Assembly (NCBI GenBank): GCA_900471515.1
Contig: UCFC01000010.1
Span: 62,001-126,000 of the forward strand
Direction: 5' to 3'
Origin: Hyphomicrobiales bacterium
GTDB taxonomy: Bacteria; Pseudomonadota; Alphaproteobacteria; Rhizobiales; Rhizobiaceae
DNA length: 64,000 bases
The notes beneath the pieces were generated by a model that ran no database searches, was not told the DNA's origin, and saw only the letters and a list, made by a program, of their open reading frames with translations. Both the position numbers and the translations under genes were made by a program. Of the stretch, positions 45,276 to 53,733 are shown one piece after another (the first letter of the stretch is position 1; each line of letters starts with the position of its first letter).

Positions 45276-46895
45276 TCAGTGTCCCGTGACCATGGCCACG
45301 AGATCTCCGGCATCTTCCGGGGCCTGCTTGCCGCGCCAGACGACATGCATATCCGGGCGCACCAGCACCAGATCGTAGCCATAGATATCCCGGGCGCGCT
45401 GCGAGGCAATCTCCAGCGTCTGGTAAGGCACGCCCCTCGCCTTGAAGGCGGCCGCCACGCCGGACGTATCGATGGACGTGCCGCCAAGCCGCAGCATGGT
45501 GTAGCCGGGGCCGATATGGTCCTGCACCGGGTCGTTCTCGCCGAGCCAGAGATGCGGCAGCCGGGCGCCCGGCCATGTGGTCGGGTGATATTCGCGGAAC
45601 AGATGTTCCGGCCCGCCAGGCTCGTCGGTGATGACGGGTGAGCCGACATAGCGGTATCCCAGTTCGGCACCGATCATCTCGTTCGTCTTGCGTTGCTCGA
45701 CATCGGCGATGCGGGCGAGATTGTCGCGCGTCGCCTGGCCGGCCGGCGTCTGATCGCGAATATCGGGCCGGTATTGCGAGCGCCATTTGCGCCGCCCGAG
45801 CGAGGCATAGCGCGAAGCGCCGACATTGCGGTCGCCGACCTGCCGGCGCTCGATCTCGTAGGAGCGCAACAGGTTCGGCCCGCCCCAGCCCTGAAGCGTA
45901 GCGGCGAGCTTCCAGCCGAGATCGACCGCGTCGCCGACACCGGTATTCATGCCGAGACCGCCTGTCGGGATAACGAGATGGGCGGCATCGCCGGCCAGGA
46001 AAACACGCCCGGCGCCATAGTGGTCGGCAAGCAGCAGGTTCTGCTTCCACTGGCCGACATAGAGCATCTGGTAATCGACCGGAACGCCGACCGCTTTCTC
46101 GAACTGGGCGGCCATGTCCTCGTCCTTCTCGACGACGGCATGCAGCGTCCAGTGTTTTGTCGAATCCTGCATGATGAGAAATGTCGCCTGCCCATCAGCA
46201 ACGTGATAGTGGCGCCCGCGGCCGGGGCCGTCGCCGAGCGGAATGCGGCTGTAAAGCTCCTCCGAATAGTAGAGCGCCTGACGCAGATGCAAGAGATTGC
46301 CTTCCCCGCGCAGCTTGATGCCGAGCTGCTTGCGCACCGGGCTTGCCCCGCCATCGCAGCCGACGACATATTTGGCGCGGTAGGTGATATCGCCGCTCTT
46401 CGTGACGGTCCGTGCGGTCACGCCGCCCTCGTCCTGTTCCAGCGAGACAAATTCCGTGCCGTAGCGGACCGAGACTGTCGGCAGCTCTTCGGCCACCGAT
46501 TTGAGGAGAGGCTCCAGCGTATATTGCGAGATCAGCTGATAGGCTTCCAGCGGCTGGCTGGCATCCTCGGAGCGGCGAATCTCGTCCAGTGCCTCGTTGA
46601 CGGAAGGATACGGCAGGCGCAGCAGCGGCGGCTCGTTCATCGCCAGAACGACATAGACATCCATCGGCACCGAAGCGTCGAGGCCGGCCTTGCGGATCTT
46701 TTCCGACAGGCCCATGCGACGGAAGATTTCCATGGTGCGCGCGTTGCAGCGCTCCATCTTCGGCAGGAATTCCGGGGCTTCCTTCTTTTCGATCAGCGTG
46801 CAGCGCACGCCCTTCTGCCCGAGGTCGATAGCAAGCGTCAGCCCGACCGGGCCTGCGCCGACAATAAGGACATCCGTCTGTTCCATACTCTCCAT
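45276..46895 (-). CDS. FAD-dependent aromatic monooxygenase (PheA/MhpA/TfdB type)
   Basis: The 539-residue flavoprotein has the FAD motif TDVLIVGAGPVGLTLAIDLG (7-26), the second FAD motif GRVFLAGDAAHLVIPTGGLG (about 280-300), and a C-terminal thioredoxin-like domain, as in phenol and 3-(3-hydroxyphenyl)propionate hydroxylases. It uses NAD(P)H and O2 to add a hydroxyl next to an existing one. It may hydroxylate a mono-hydroxybenzoate-like intermediate. It is divergent from the third decarboxylase-like gene across 195 bases. Confidence 0.9.
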   Translation of the reverse strand: MESMEQTDVLIVGAGPVGLTLAIDLGQKGVRCTLIEKKEAPEFLPKMERCNARTMEIFRRMGLSEKIRKAGLDASVPMDVYVVLAMNEPPLLRLPYPSVNEALDEIRRSEDASQPLEAYQLISQYTLEPLLKSVAEELPTVSVRYGTEFVSLEQDEGGVTARTVTKSGDITYRAKYVVGCDGGASPVRKQLGIKLRGEGNLLHLRQALYYSEELYSRIPLGDGPGRGRHYHVADGQATFLIMQDSTKHWTLHAVVEKDEDMAAQFEKAVGVPVDYQMLYVGQWKQNLLLADHYGAGRVFLAGDAAHLVIPTGGLGMNTGVGDAVDLGWKLAATLQGWGGPNLLRSYEIERRQVGDRNVGASRYASLGRRKWRSQYRPDIRDQTPAGQATRDNLARIADVEQRKTNEMIGAELGYRYVGSPVITDEPGGPEHLFREYHPTTWPGARLPHLWLGENDPVQDHIGPGYTMLRLGGTSIDTSGVAAAFKARGVPYQTLEIASQRARDIYGYDLVLVRPDMHVVWRGKQAPEDAGDLVAMVTGH

Positions 46896-47090
46896 CCCTT
46901 AACCACCCTCCAACCGGCGGAAACGGGTTTCATTTATCGCGAGTTCGAAAGAGGCGTCAATTCAAAACTTAAAAAATCCCATAATACAGGAAAAAATGAA
47001 AATTGACTGGACAGACGATTGCCGTTCTGCGCATGCTGACTGTAAATGATGGCGCGGCGGATTTTGCCGGGCGGCTCTGGGAGGAGTGCA

Positions 47091-48080
47091 GTGACGAAAA
47101 AGGTCGAGCTGACGCTTGCTTGCGGTGACTACGAAATCGTGCGGGCGCTGAAGGAAGGGACGGTCAAACCGGACGGGATCGAGCTGACGATCCTGACGGA
47201 AATGGATTCGACCACCCGGCACTGGCGCTTTCTGCGCAACGGCGAATTCGACGTCGCGGAGGTCTCGCTTTCCTCCTACATGGCGGCAAAGACGCGCGGC
47301 CTGCCCTTCGATGCGATCCCTGTCTTCCTGCACCGGCGCTTCCGCCACGGCTTCATCTTCACGCATACGGCAAGCGGCATCCGCGAGCCGAAAGACCTGA
47401 TCGGCCGCAAGGTCGGCGTCAAAAGCTATCTGGTGACGGCGTCGCTCTGGCTGCGCGGCCTGCTGGAAGGCGAATATGGCGTGCCGCATCAGTCGATCGA
47501 ATGGTATTCGGAACTGGACGAGGACGTGGATTACACGCTGCCGTCGGGCCTGAAACTGCACAAGATCGCCGAAGACAAGTCGATCGAGCAGATGCTTGTC
47601 GACGGCGAGATCGACGCTCTGCTGCACCCTGACCTCATCGCTCCGATCAAGAAGCGTGATCCGCGCGTCGGCCGGCTGTTTCCGGACTACAAGGCGGAAG
47701 AGATCGCCTATTACAAGCGCACCGGCATCTTTCCGATCATGCACGTCATGGGCATCCGGCCCGAGATCGTCGCGCGCCACCCATGGGTGCCGATCAATCT
47801 TTACATTGCCTTCGAGGAGGCCAAGCAGGTTGCCATGAAACGCATGGAGAACCCGCGTATCGTGCCGCTCGCCTGGTATCGCGAAGCCTGGGAAGAGCAG
47901 CAGGCGATCCTCGGCGACGACCCCTGGGCCTATGGCATCGAGGGGCAGAACGCCAAGACGCTGGAAACCGTCATCGGCTACGCACACCAGCAGGGGCTGA
48001 TCGACCGCAAGGTCGCGGTCTCGGACCTCTTCCTCGACGTATCACAGGGCCGCAAGCGCGGTGACAAACACCGTGTGTAG
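47091..48080 (+). CDS. 4,5-dihydroxyphthalate decarboxylase-like protein, copy 3
   Basis: The 329-residue protein has VELTLACGDYEIVRALKEG, FDVAEVSLSSYMAAKTRGLP, IREPKDLIGRKVGVKSYLV and YGVPHQSIEWYSELDEDVD. GTG 47091 follows GGGAGGAG; the ATG at 47046 lacks a site. It heads a plus-strand unit with a class II aldolase and an amidohydrolase. It has no signal peptide, so an enzyme is favoured over a transport protein. Confidence 0.8.
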   Translation: MTKKVELTLACGDYEIVRALKEGTVKPDGIELTILTEMDSTTRHWRFLRNGEFDVAEVSLSSYMAAKTRGLPFDAIPVFLHRRFRHGFIFTHTASGIREPKDLIGRKVGVKSYLVTASLWLRGLLEGEYGVPHQSIEWYSELDEDVDYTLPSGLKLHKIAEDKSIEQMLVDGEIDALLHPDLIAPIKKRDPRVGRLFPDYKAEEIAYYKRTGIFPIMHVMGIRPEIVARHPWVPINLYIAFEEAKQVAMKRMENPRIVPLAWYREAWEEQQAILGDDPWAYGIEGQNAKTLETVIGYAHQQGLIDRKVAVSDLFLDVSQGRKRGDKHRV

Positions 48081-48165
48081 CGCCTGCGAAGGCGGTGATG
48101 CCGCATTCGAACCGGCCTGGAGCGGTAGCGGCTTCCGGTGCGACAATTCCTCGGAGAACAAGACG

Positions 48166-48858
48166 ATGCATGAAGAGCTGAAGCAGCGGATGATCGAGGC
48201 CGGCCGCATACTCGAACAGGCCGGCCAGGGTGACTGGACGCGCGGCCACATTTCGATCCGTGTGCCGGACCAGCCGGACCGCTTCTACATGAAGCCGTCG
48301 AAATTCGGCCTCGAGGAAATCACCCTCGACAACATCATTACCGTCGGTCTCGATGGTGAAAAGGTCGATGGCGAATACGGTCGCCACAACGAAGTCTATA
48401 TCCATTCCGAGGTGCTGCGCGCGCGCCCCGACGTCAATGCCGTCGTTCACACGCACGCGCCCTATGCTGTGAGCTTTTCAGCACTGGGCAAACCCTTGCA
48501 GCCGATCGGGCATCCGGGATCGATCTTTGCCGAAGGCCTGCCGGTGTTTTCCGAAACCACGGAACTGATCACCACGCCCGAGCGCGGCAAGGCGGTAGCG
48601 GCCTGCCTCGGCGGGCATGGCGCCATGCTCCTGCAGAACCACGGCCTGGTGACGGCTGGCCCCAGCATCGAACAGGCGATCTATCTCGCCCTGTCACTGG
48701 AGAACGCCTGCATGATGCAGCTGTGGGTCGAAGCTGCCGGCGGTGCCAAGGCGCTCGGCAAGCCGGAGGATATCAAGGCCAAGCGCAAGCACATGTTCCG
48801 TGAAGAGATGTTCAAGGCGACCTTCGCCTATCTCGTCCGCCGCCTGAAGCGCGGCTGA
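48166..48858 (+). CDS. Class II aldolase/adducin-family protein, copy 2
   Basis: The 230-residue protein begins MHEELKQRMIEAGRILEQAG. It shows RGHISIRVPDQPDRFYMKPS, acid/base Glu in RHNEVYIHSEVLRARPD, the His pair VVHTHAPYAVSF, and late HGAMLLQNHGLV. ATG 48166 follows CTCGGAG; a longer frame to 48061 overlaps the decarboxylase gene and is rejected. Retro-aldol or decarboxylase activity of the PhtC kind is plausible. Confidence 0.83.
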   Translation: MHEELKQRMIEAGRILEQAGQGDWTRGHISIRVPDQPDRFYMKPSKFGLEEITLDNIITVGLDGEKVDGEYGRHNEVYIHSEVLRARPDVNAVVHTHAPYAVSFSALGKPLQPIGHPGSIFAEGLPVFSETTELITTPERGKAVAACLGGHGAMLLQNHGLVTAGPSIEQAIYLALSLENACMMQLWVEAAGGAKALGKPEDIKAKRKHMFREEMFKATFAYLVRRLKRG

Positions 48859-48891
48859 GGCGTCAATACCGACACATTGAGGAGGAGTCCG

Positions 48892-49905
48892 ATGTACTAT
48901 ATCGATGCGTTCAATCACTTTTTCCCGAAAGCGCTCTGGGATCGTATCCAGAAGCTCGACGGCGCCGGCAAGGATATCGGCCGTCGCATGCAGGGCATAC
49001 CCTGCATCTACGATCTCGAGACCCGTTTCCGGGTGATGGACGAGTTTCCCGACTACCGGCAGATCATCTCGCTCGGCATGCCGCCGCTCGAAGCGATGGG
49101 CGGCCCGGAACTCGCCACCGAATTTGCCCGCATCGCCAATGACGGGCAGGCGGAACTCGTCGAGAAATATCCGGAACGTTTCGCAGGCTTCGTTGCCGCC
49201 CTGCCGATGAACGCCCCGGACGCCGCCGTTCGCGAGGCCGAACGCGCCTTTACCGAACTCGGCGCCAACGGCCTGCAGATCCATACCAACGTCAACGGTG
49301 CGCCGCTTGACGAGGAGCGCTTCTTCCCGATCTTCGAAGCCGCCGCCAAGCACAACAAGCCGGTGCTGCTGCACCCATCGCGCAACTCTTCGATGGCTGA
49401 CTATGCCACCGAGGACAAGTCCAAATACGAAATCTGGTGGACCTTCGGCTGGCCCTATGAAACCAGCGCCGCCATGGCGCGCCTCGTCTTCTCCGGCTTC
49501 ATGGACCGCTTGCCGAACCTGAAGGTGCTCGCCCATCACATGGGTGCGATGGTGCCCTATTTCGAAGGCCGTGTCGGTCCCGGCTGGGATCAGCTCGGCA
49601 AGCGCACCTCGGACGAGGATCTGTCGCTCGTACTGAAGCGCCTCAAGAAGCGTCCGCTCGACTATTTCAAGGATTTCTATGCCGACACCGCCGTCTTCGG
49701 CTCGCGCGCCGCAACGCTCTGCGGCCTCGAATTCTATGGCAGCGACCGCATCCTCTTCGCATCGGACTCGCCCTTCGATCCCGAAAAGGGGCCGGGCTAT
49801 ATCCGCGACACGCTCAAGATCCTGAATTCGCTCGATCTTCCCAAGGAAGACATGGAGAAGATCTGCTTCCGTAACGCCGAAGCCCTGTTCGGGCTCAAGA
49901 GCTAA
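48892..49905 (+). CDS. Amidohydrolase-family decarboxylase or hydrolase (ACMSD-like) with altered HxH motif
   Basis: The 337-residue protein belongs to the amidohydrolase-2/ACMSD group: metal His in LLHPSRN, HHMGAMVPYFEGR, and FASDSPFDPEKG near the end. The first metal motif reads IDAFNHFFP, so the position of the usual first His (or Glu in resorcylate and carboxyvanillate decarboxylases) is Phe. GAGGAG precedes ATG 48892. It closes the unit 47091-49905 and is followed by a hairpin. It is clearly different from LigJ at 30782. Confidence 0.83.
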   Translation: MYYIDAFNHFFPKALWDRIQKLDGAGKDIGRRMQGIPCIYDLETRFRVMDEFPDYRQIISLGMPPLEAMGGPELATEFARIANDGQAELVEKYPERFAGFVAALPMNAPDAAVREAERAFTELGANGLQIHTNVNGAPLDEERFFPIFEAAAKHNKPVLLHPSRNSSMADYATEDKSKYEIWWTFGWPYETSAAMARLVFSGFMDRLPNLKVLAHHMGAMVPYFEGRVGPGWDQLGKRTSDEDLSLVLKRLKKRPLDYFKDFYADTAVFGSRAATLCGLEFYGSDRILFASDSPFDPEKGPGYIRDTLKILNSLDLPKEDMEKICFRNAEALFGLKS

Positions 49906-49925
49906 ACGCTGCGGAAGGCCTGCTT

Positions 49926-49952
49926 GATGCGCGGCCGACATAGCCGCGCATC
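49926..49952 (+). terminator. Terminator-like hairpin after the amidohydrolase unit
   Basis: A 10-bp stem GATGCGCGGC/GCCGCGCATC with a 7-base loop lies 20 bases after the stop codon; ATTCTCAT follows, so the T run is weak. It marks the likely end of the catabolic region. Confidence 0.6.
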
Positions 49953-49975
49953 ATTCTCATGCAGTTCGAGCCGAC

Positions 49976-50230
49976 TTAGTCCAACCGACGCGCCGCCTCG
50001 CTCAGCGCGCTCATTTCGGACAGCAGCAATATCATCTCATCCGTGTCGGACTGCGAGAGATGGCCGCGCTGGCCGCTTCGCTCCCACAAGTTCTGAACCT
50101 GCTCGGCGAGGCTCAGAGCATTGCGCATGATCGCAAGAAGTTCCGACCGGTTTTCCCAGGTCGTGATTAACGTATATGGCGGCCTGCTGCCTTGCGCCGA
50201 AACCTTTTCGCCTGCCTTGCGCATCAACAT
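49976..50230 (-). CDS. Small hypothetical protein
   Basis: The 84-residue frame (MLMRKAGEKVSAQGSRPPYT at the start, LSQSDTDEMILLLSEMSALS near the end) is mostly helical and has a GATAGAGAG ribosome site before the ATG. It is convergent with the amidohydrolase gene. No family recognised. Confidence 0.5.
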   Translation of the reverse strand: MLMRKAGEKVSAQGSRPPYTLITTWENRSELLAIMRNALSLAEQVQNLWERSGQRGHLSQSDTDEMILLLSEMSALSEAARRLD

Positions 50231-50562
50231 CTCTCTATCGTCAGACCTCGATCAAATTTGAAACGACAGGATTGCGTGGCGATTTGACGGTCCGGCAAAT
50301 CGCCCGAAAACACCTCAGACTATTGCCGTGCGAAGGTACTTACCGGCAATCATCCTCGTCGTCGGGATGCAGGCATCGCAACGCAATCCATGTCGGGAAC
50401 GCAGGAACAAGGGGTTAAACTGGAGCGATCGCCTCGCCGTCCTGGGGTTGGACCGGCTCCGCGATCGGCGCTCTTCCGCCGTTCTGCCAGCGGCTTCAGA
50501 ATCGCTTCACTATAAAATGGGAAATTTTCCCATGTGTCAATCGACGCTTGCCGTGAAGCCGG
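50231..50562. other. Intergenic region without a recognised feature
   Basis: These 332 bases hold overlapping short frames on both strands but none with a ribosome site and recognisable protein. A short AT-rich patch lies near 50510-50530. Nothing else is seen. Confidence 0.4.
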
Positions 50563-51654
50563 TCAGCGGAACCTCTCCGGCGGTGGCCCCGGCCTTCTGC
50601 CCGGGGCTCTCTGCATGCCGCGCGGCGGTTCATGCATGCCAAAGGGCGGGCCTCCCGGCGGAAATCCGTTTGGCGAGAAACCTTCAGGTCTGCGGAAACC
50701 GGGTGGCGGAGGGCCGGGTGGCATACGGCCTCCGTTAAAGCGGGCATCGTGAGGGGGCCGACCGCCGTTTCGAATTGATGTCATACGGTCCGATCGCACC
50801 GAGACAGTCGCAAACGTCCGCCCGTCCGGACCGAATCGAACCTGAGCACCTGGGCCGAACATGCCGATACCGAGTTTCAGAGAGCCGTTCTTCTTGCTGC
50901 CATAGGTTTCCACATTGGCCACGCCTTCGTCCAAACCCGGCACCAGAGATTCCGAAACAACCCTGGAAATGACGGGCTGGTTGCGCACCGTCTTGAACGT
51001 CACCAACGTCTGCCGTCCGACGAAATAACGATATTGCGGTCCGAGCGGCAGATCGCCAATGAAGGCGCTCGTGCCGCGCTGACCCGGTACGCCGCGGACA
51101 TGGGCCTTGCTCGTGGCGGCGCGTCGCTCAATACGCCGTGCGACGATCGTCCCGTCCTCCGCCCGTATCCCGAATACGGCAACCTGATCGCCGACCTTGA
51201 GACGGCTCGTATCCAATGTGCGCGTATCGATGGTCTGTTGCAGGATAGACAGTCGCGACTTACTGATGAGCGCGATCGGTCCAAGCACTTCGCTCGTGAT
51301 CTCGATCCGCTGCGCCACGCCGCCTACGGTCAGAACACGGGCAACATGGCCTATCTTCATTTCCTTCGTCGCGACGCGCTTGCCGTTGATGCGAACCGGC
51401 GTGCTTTCGGTGAACGGGATATGGACATCGTTGACGATGATGGAGCCGAAGCCCTGGATGGTGCCGACGATACCGGTGCCGCCGATGCCGTGATCCTCCT
51501 GCTCTCCGCCACTGACGGAAAGGCCCGAGCCGCCAATGCCCTGATCGTCGCCGGACGCGGCCTTCTGCCCTGCACCGGCCGGTACGCGGCTGAACAGATG
51601 CAGAGCAGCAGTTCCCAACAGCAGTTGCCGTCTCGACAGTACCGGAGGTGTCAT
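50563..51654 (-). CDS. DUF5666-domain exported protein
   Basis: The 363-residue protein has a twin-arginine start (LSRRQLLLGTAALHLFSRV), a Gly-rich linker, two DUF5666-type beta domains (IGGTGIVGTIQGFGSIIVND; VGDQVAVFGIRAEDGTIVAR), and a C-terminal tail of about 90 residues rich in Pro, Gly, Arg and Phe. It starts within the stop of the DUF6502 gene (ATGA overlap), so the two are one unit. The function is unknown; an extracytoplasmic location is expected. Confidence 0.75.
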   Translation of the reverse strand: MTPPVLSRRQLLLGTAALHLFSRVPAGAGQKAASGDDQGIGGSGLSVSGGEQEDHGIGGTGIVGTIQGFGSIIVNDVHIPFTESTPVRINGKRVATKEMKIGHVARVLTVGGVAQRIEITSEVLGPIALISKSRLSILQQTIDTRTLDTSRLKVGDQVAVFGIRAEDGTIVARRIERRAATSKAHVRGVPGQRGTSAFIGDLPLGPQYRYFVGRQTLVTFKTVRNQPVISRVVSESLVPGLDEGVANVETYGSKKNGSLKLGIGMFGPGAQVRFGPDGRTFATVSVRSDRMTSIRNGGRPPHDARFNGGRMPPGPPPPGFRRPEGFSPNGFPPGGPPFGMHEPPRGMQRAPGRRPGPPPERFR

Positions 51655-52511
51655 TGTTTTGCCTCCGATGTTCCAGAGCGCGGCAGCGGGCTCGTTTCCA
51701 CCGTTTCGGTCAAAACGTATCCTCCGGCAATCCAGCGGCTGCCGCCACCCGGATCCTCTTGCACCAGTTGATGGGCGATCTTGTTCAGCCTCAAAAGCAT
51801 TGCCATCGTCTCCTCGCGGGCAATCACGTCGAGACGGGCAGCAAGATCCGCCGATATTCGATCGTAGTGGACGGCGCGCTCGAGATGGGGCGCCACATCG
51901 TTTATGACATTGGACACGGCAGCAAGTGCGTGGTCGTGAAGATTGCGGGTAAAATAATGCCGGCGCGCTTCGTCATCGGCATTGGGGACGATGGATGCGA
52001 GATCCAGTCGAACCATGTCCTGCGCATCGACGGATACGATCCCGCGATCGACCCATTCGTCGAGGACGGCGCGTGGATGAACGTCCTTGGTGATCTCGGC
52101 GACAAGCCGCTCGAAGGACGGACCTTCACCCTGCAAGGTTCTCGGCAGCACGCGCGGGCTTCCGTCTTCATTGCAGTAGAGCGGATCGGCTATCCACTTT
52201 GCGATGATCCGGCCCGTCTGCGACACTGCGGCCGGCAGCGTCGTTTCGCTGAGCGGCTCATCGCGCAGACGGCTGACATCCTTGCGGTGGACTCCCGTCA
52301 ACAGGGAGATCCGGCTGTCCGTCTGTGCCTTGTCGGCGAGCGCGAAGTCACGTTCGGCGACATCTACATAGAGGCGCTTCAGCAAGGACGCGAACGAAGG
52401 AAAACTCAATCCCGATGCCAGCGCGAGTTTGACAAGCGGCCGGAGCACGCGCATCAGCGTCAGCTGCAGTGTTTCCCCTGAAAATGGACGTTTCGCGCGT
52501 TGCATCGGCAT
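51651..52511 (-). CDS. DUF6502-family protein
   Basis: The 286-residue protein contains LRVLRPLVKLALASGLSFPS-like sequence (VLRPLVKLALASGLSFPSF), LLTGVHRKDVSRLRDE, IIAKWIADPLYCNEDGSPRV and EEWVDRGIVSV-like sequence. The layout resembles DUF6502 proteins, which contain helix-turn-helix-like parts and usually occur beside DUF5666 proteins. The start is uncertain: ATGs lie at 52511 and 52505, without a strong ribosome site. A regulator of the partner gene is possible. Confidence 0.7.
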   Translation of the reverse strand: MPMQRAKRPFSGETLQLTLMRVLRPLVKLALASGLSFPSFASLLKRLYVDVAERDFALADKAQTDSRISLLTGVHRKDVSRLRDEPLSETTLPAAVSQTGRIIAKWIADPLYCNEDGSPRVLPRTLQGEGPSFERLVAEITKDVHPRAVLDEWVDRGIVSVDAQDMVRLDLASIVPNADDEARRHYFTRNLHDHALAAVSNVINDVAPHLERAVHYDRISADLAARLDVIAREETMAMLLRLNKIAHQLVQEDPGGGSRWIAGGYVLTETVETSPLPRSGTSEAKQ

Positions 52512-53009
52512 CTGGGATATTCGCGTTTGCGAGGGGCAAGGGTCCGTCACGGTCGCATCGCCCTTCCCGCTTTGGGTAAGCGAAAGCTTCGGGACCCGCA
52601 ACATGGCCGGATGGAGCGCCCTGTACGTCACCCGCTTGCGCCCTCCGCCAATGCACAGCCCTGAGCTGTCGCCCGGCTCCCGGCCATTCACTGCTGGACT
52701 CAGCTTTCGCTTGTCCAAACAATGGATTAGCCACGTGCCCTGACGCGGATACGCAATCCTTTGCCAGCAGAAGACGAAGCTGTTATCTGCGTGGTGCACT
52801 TCGCCGCAGGCAGTAGTGCATGTTCGCGAACCTGTGGAAAACCCCAATGCGCTGCGAGCATTGCGGCTCTTCAGCATCGAATTGCCGTTCGGATAGCTGT
52901 CATCTTGGATAGCTTGGCCTTTGTCAGGTGAGTCTCTTGCCAACCGCAGTTGCTTTTCGGCTGGCAGAGGGATTATTCCGGGTTGAGAACATGTGGGGAT
53001 TGATGGTGA
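52512..53009. other. Intergenic region between DUF6502 gene and TetR gene
   Basis: The 498-base divergent gap should hold both promoters. No gene is supported: frames in it are short, overlap and lack ribosome sites. No clear TetR palindrome was found. Confidence 0.4.
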
Positions 53010-53657
53010 ATGGCGGGGACTGACAGCGGCGAAGAAATGCAACGCAAGCGTGGCCGACCCAAAGCCTCCAGCGACGACGAAAAACGCTCCCATATCGTCG
53101 CAAACGCCGGCAAGATTTTTGTCAAACACGGCTATGCAGCGAGCACGACGGCAATCGTCGCTGCCGAGGCAGGCGTTTCCAAGCAGACGCTCTACCGCCT
53201 GTTCGAGAGCAAGGAGGAACTCTTTGCCGCCGTTGTCCGCGACCACAGGCGCATGATGCTCGATCTGCCGCGCCAGCCCGAGCAGGGTCCGGTTTCCCGT
53301 TCTCTTGAGCAGATCTTCATGATCGACATGGACGAGGAAAGGGACATCGCGCGCGCCGGCCTGCTGCAACTCGTCTTTCGCGAGGCTCCGCAGTTTCCGG
53401 AATTGATCGAAATCCTCAACAAGGAGGGGCTTCTTGCGTCCCGGCAACTCCTCGCCGACTGGCTGGAGGCTAGGCAGGCCGAGGGCCGGCTTCGGCTGGA
53501 TGATGCCGCAAGCGGCGCACGGATGCTGATGGATATGGTCTTTGGAGGCATGGGACCACCGGAGGGGCGCACGAGCGCCTGGCCAGACCGGACCACACGC
53601 CTTGCCCATCTGCGCCGCTGTATCGCCGTCTTCTGCAAGGGCGTCGGGGCCGACTAG
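53010..53657 (+). CDS. TetR/AcrR-family regulator
   Basis: The 215-residue protein has the TetR helix-turn-helix (about 25-70: IVANAGKIFVKHGYAASTTA, AAEAGVSKQTLYRLFESKEE) and an AefR-like C-terminal domain (FREAPQFPELIEILNKEG). It is divergent from the DUF6502-DUF5666 unit and may repress it. It is convergent with flgL across the bidirectional terminator. Confidence 0.88.
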   Translation: MAGTDSGEEMQRKRGRPKASSDDEKRSHIVANAGKIFVKHGYAASTTAIVAAEAGVSKQTLYRLFESKEELFAAVVRDHRRMMLDLPRQPEQGPVSRSLEQIFMIDMDEERDIARAGLLQLVFREAPQFPELIEILNKEGLLASRQLLADWLEARQAEGRLRLDDAASGARMLMDMVFGGMGPPEGRTSAWPDRTTRLAHLRRCIAVFCKGVGAD

Positions 53658-53660
53658 AAA

Positions 53661-53694
53661 AAAGGCTCGCCGAGGTCGGGGATGGCGAGCCTTT
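53661..53694. terminator. Bidirectional terminator between tetR and flgL
   Basis: An 11-bp stem AAAGGCTCGCC/GGCGAGCCTTT with a 12-base loop. On the minus strand it is followed by a run of six T, which suits termination of flgEKL; on the plus strand by TTTCTCC. Confidence 0.85.
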
Positions 53695-53733
53695 CTCCAC
53701 GGCACGTACCGCATGGCGGCACCGCGCGTCCGA

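Noticed and set aside
29865..48080. The three Pht5-like proteins as ABC transporter binding proteins
   Set aside because: None has a signal peptide and no permease or ATPase genes accompany them; cytoplasmic decarboxylases fit better.
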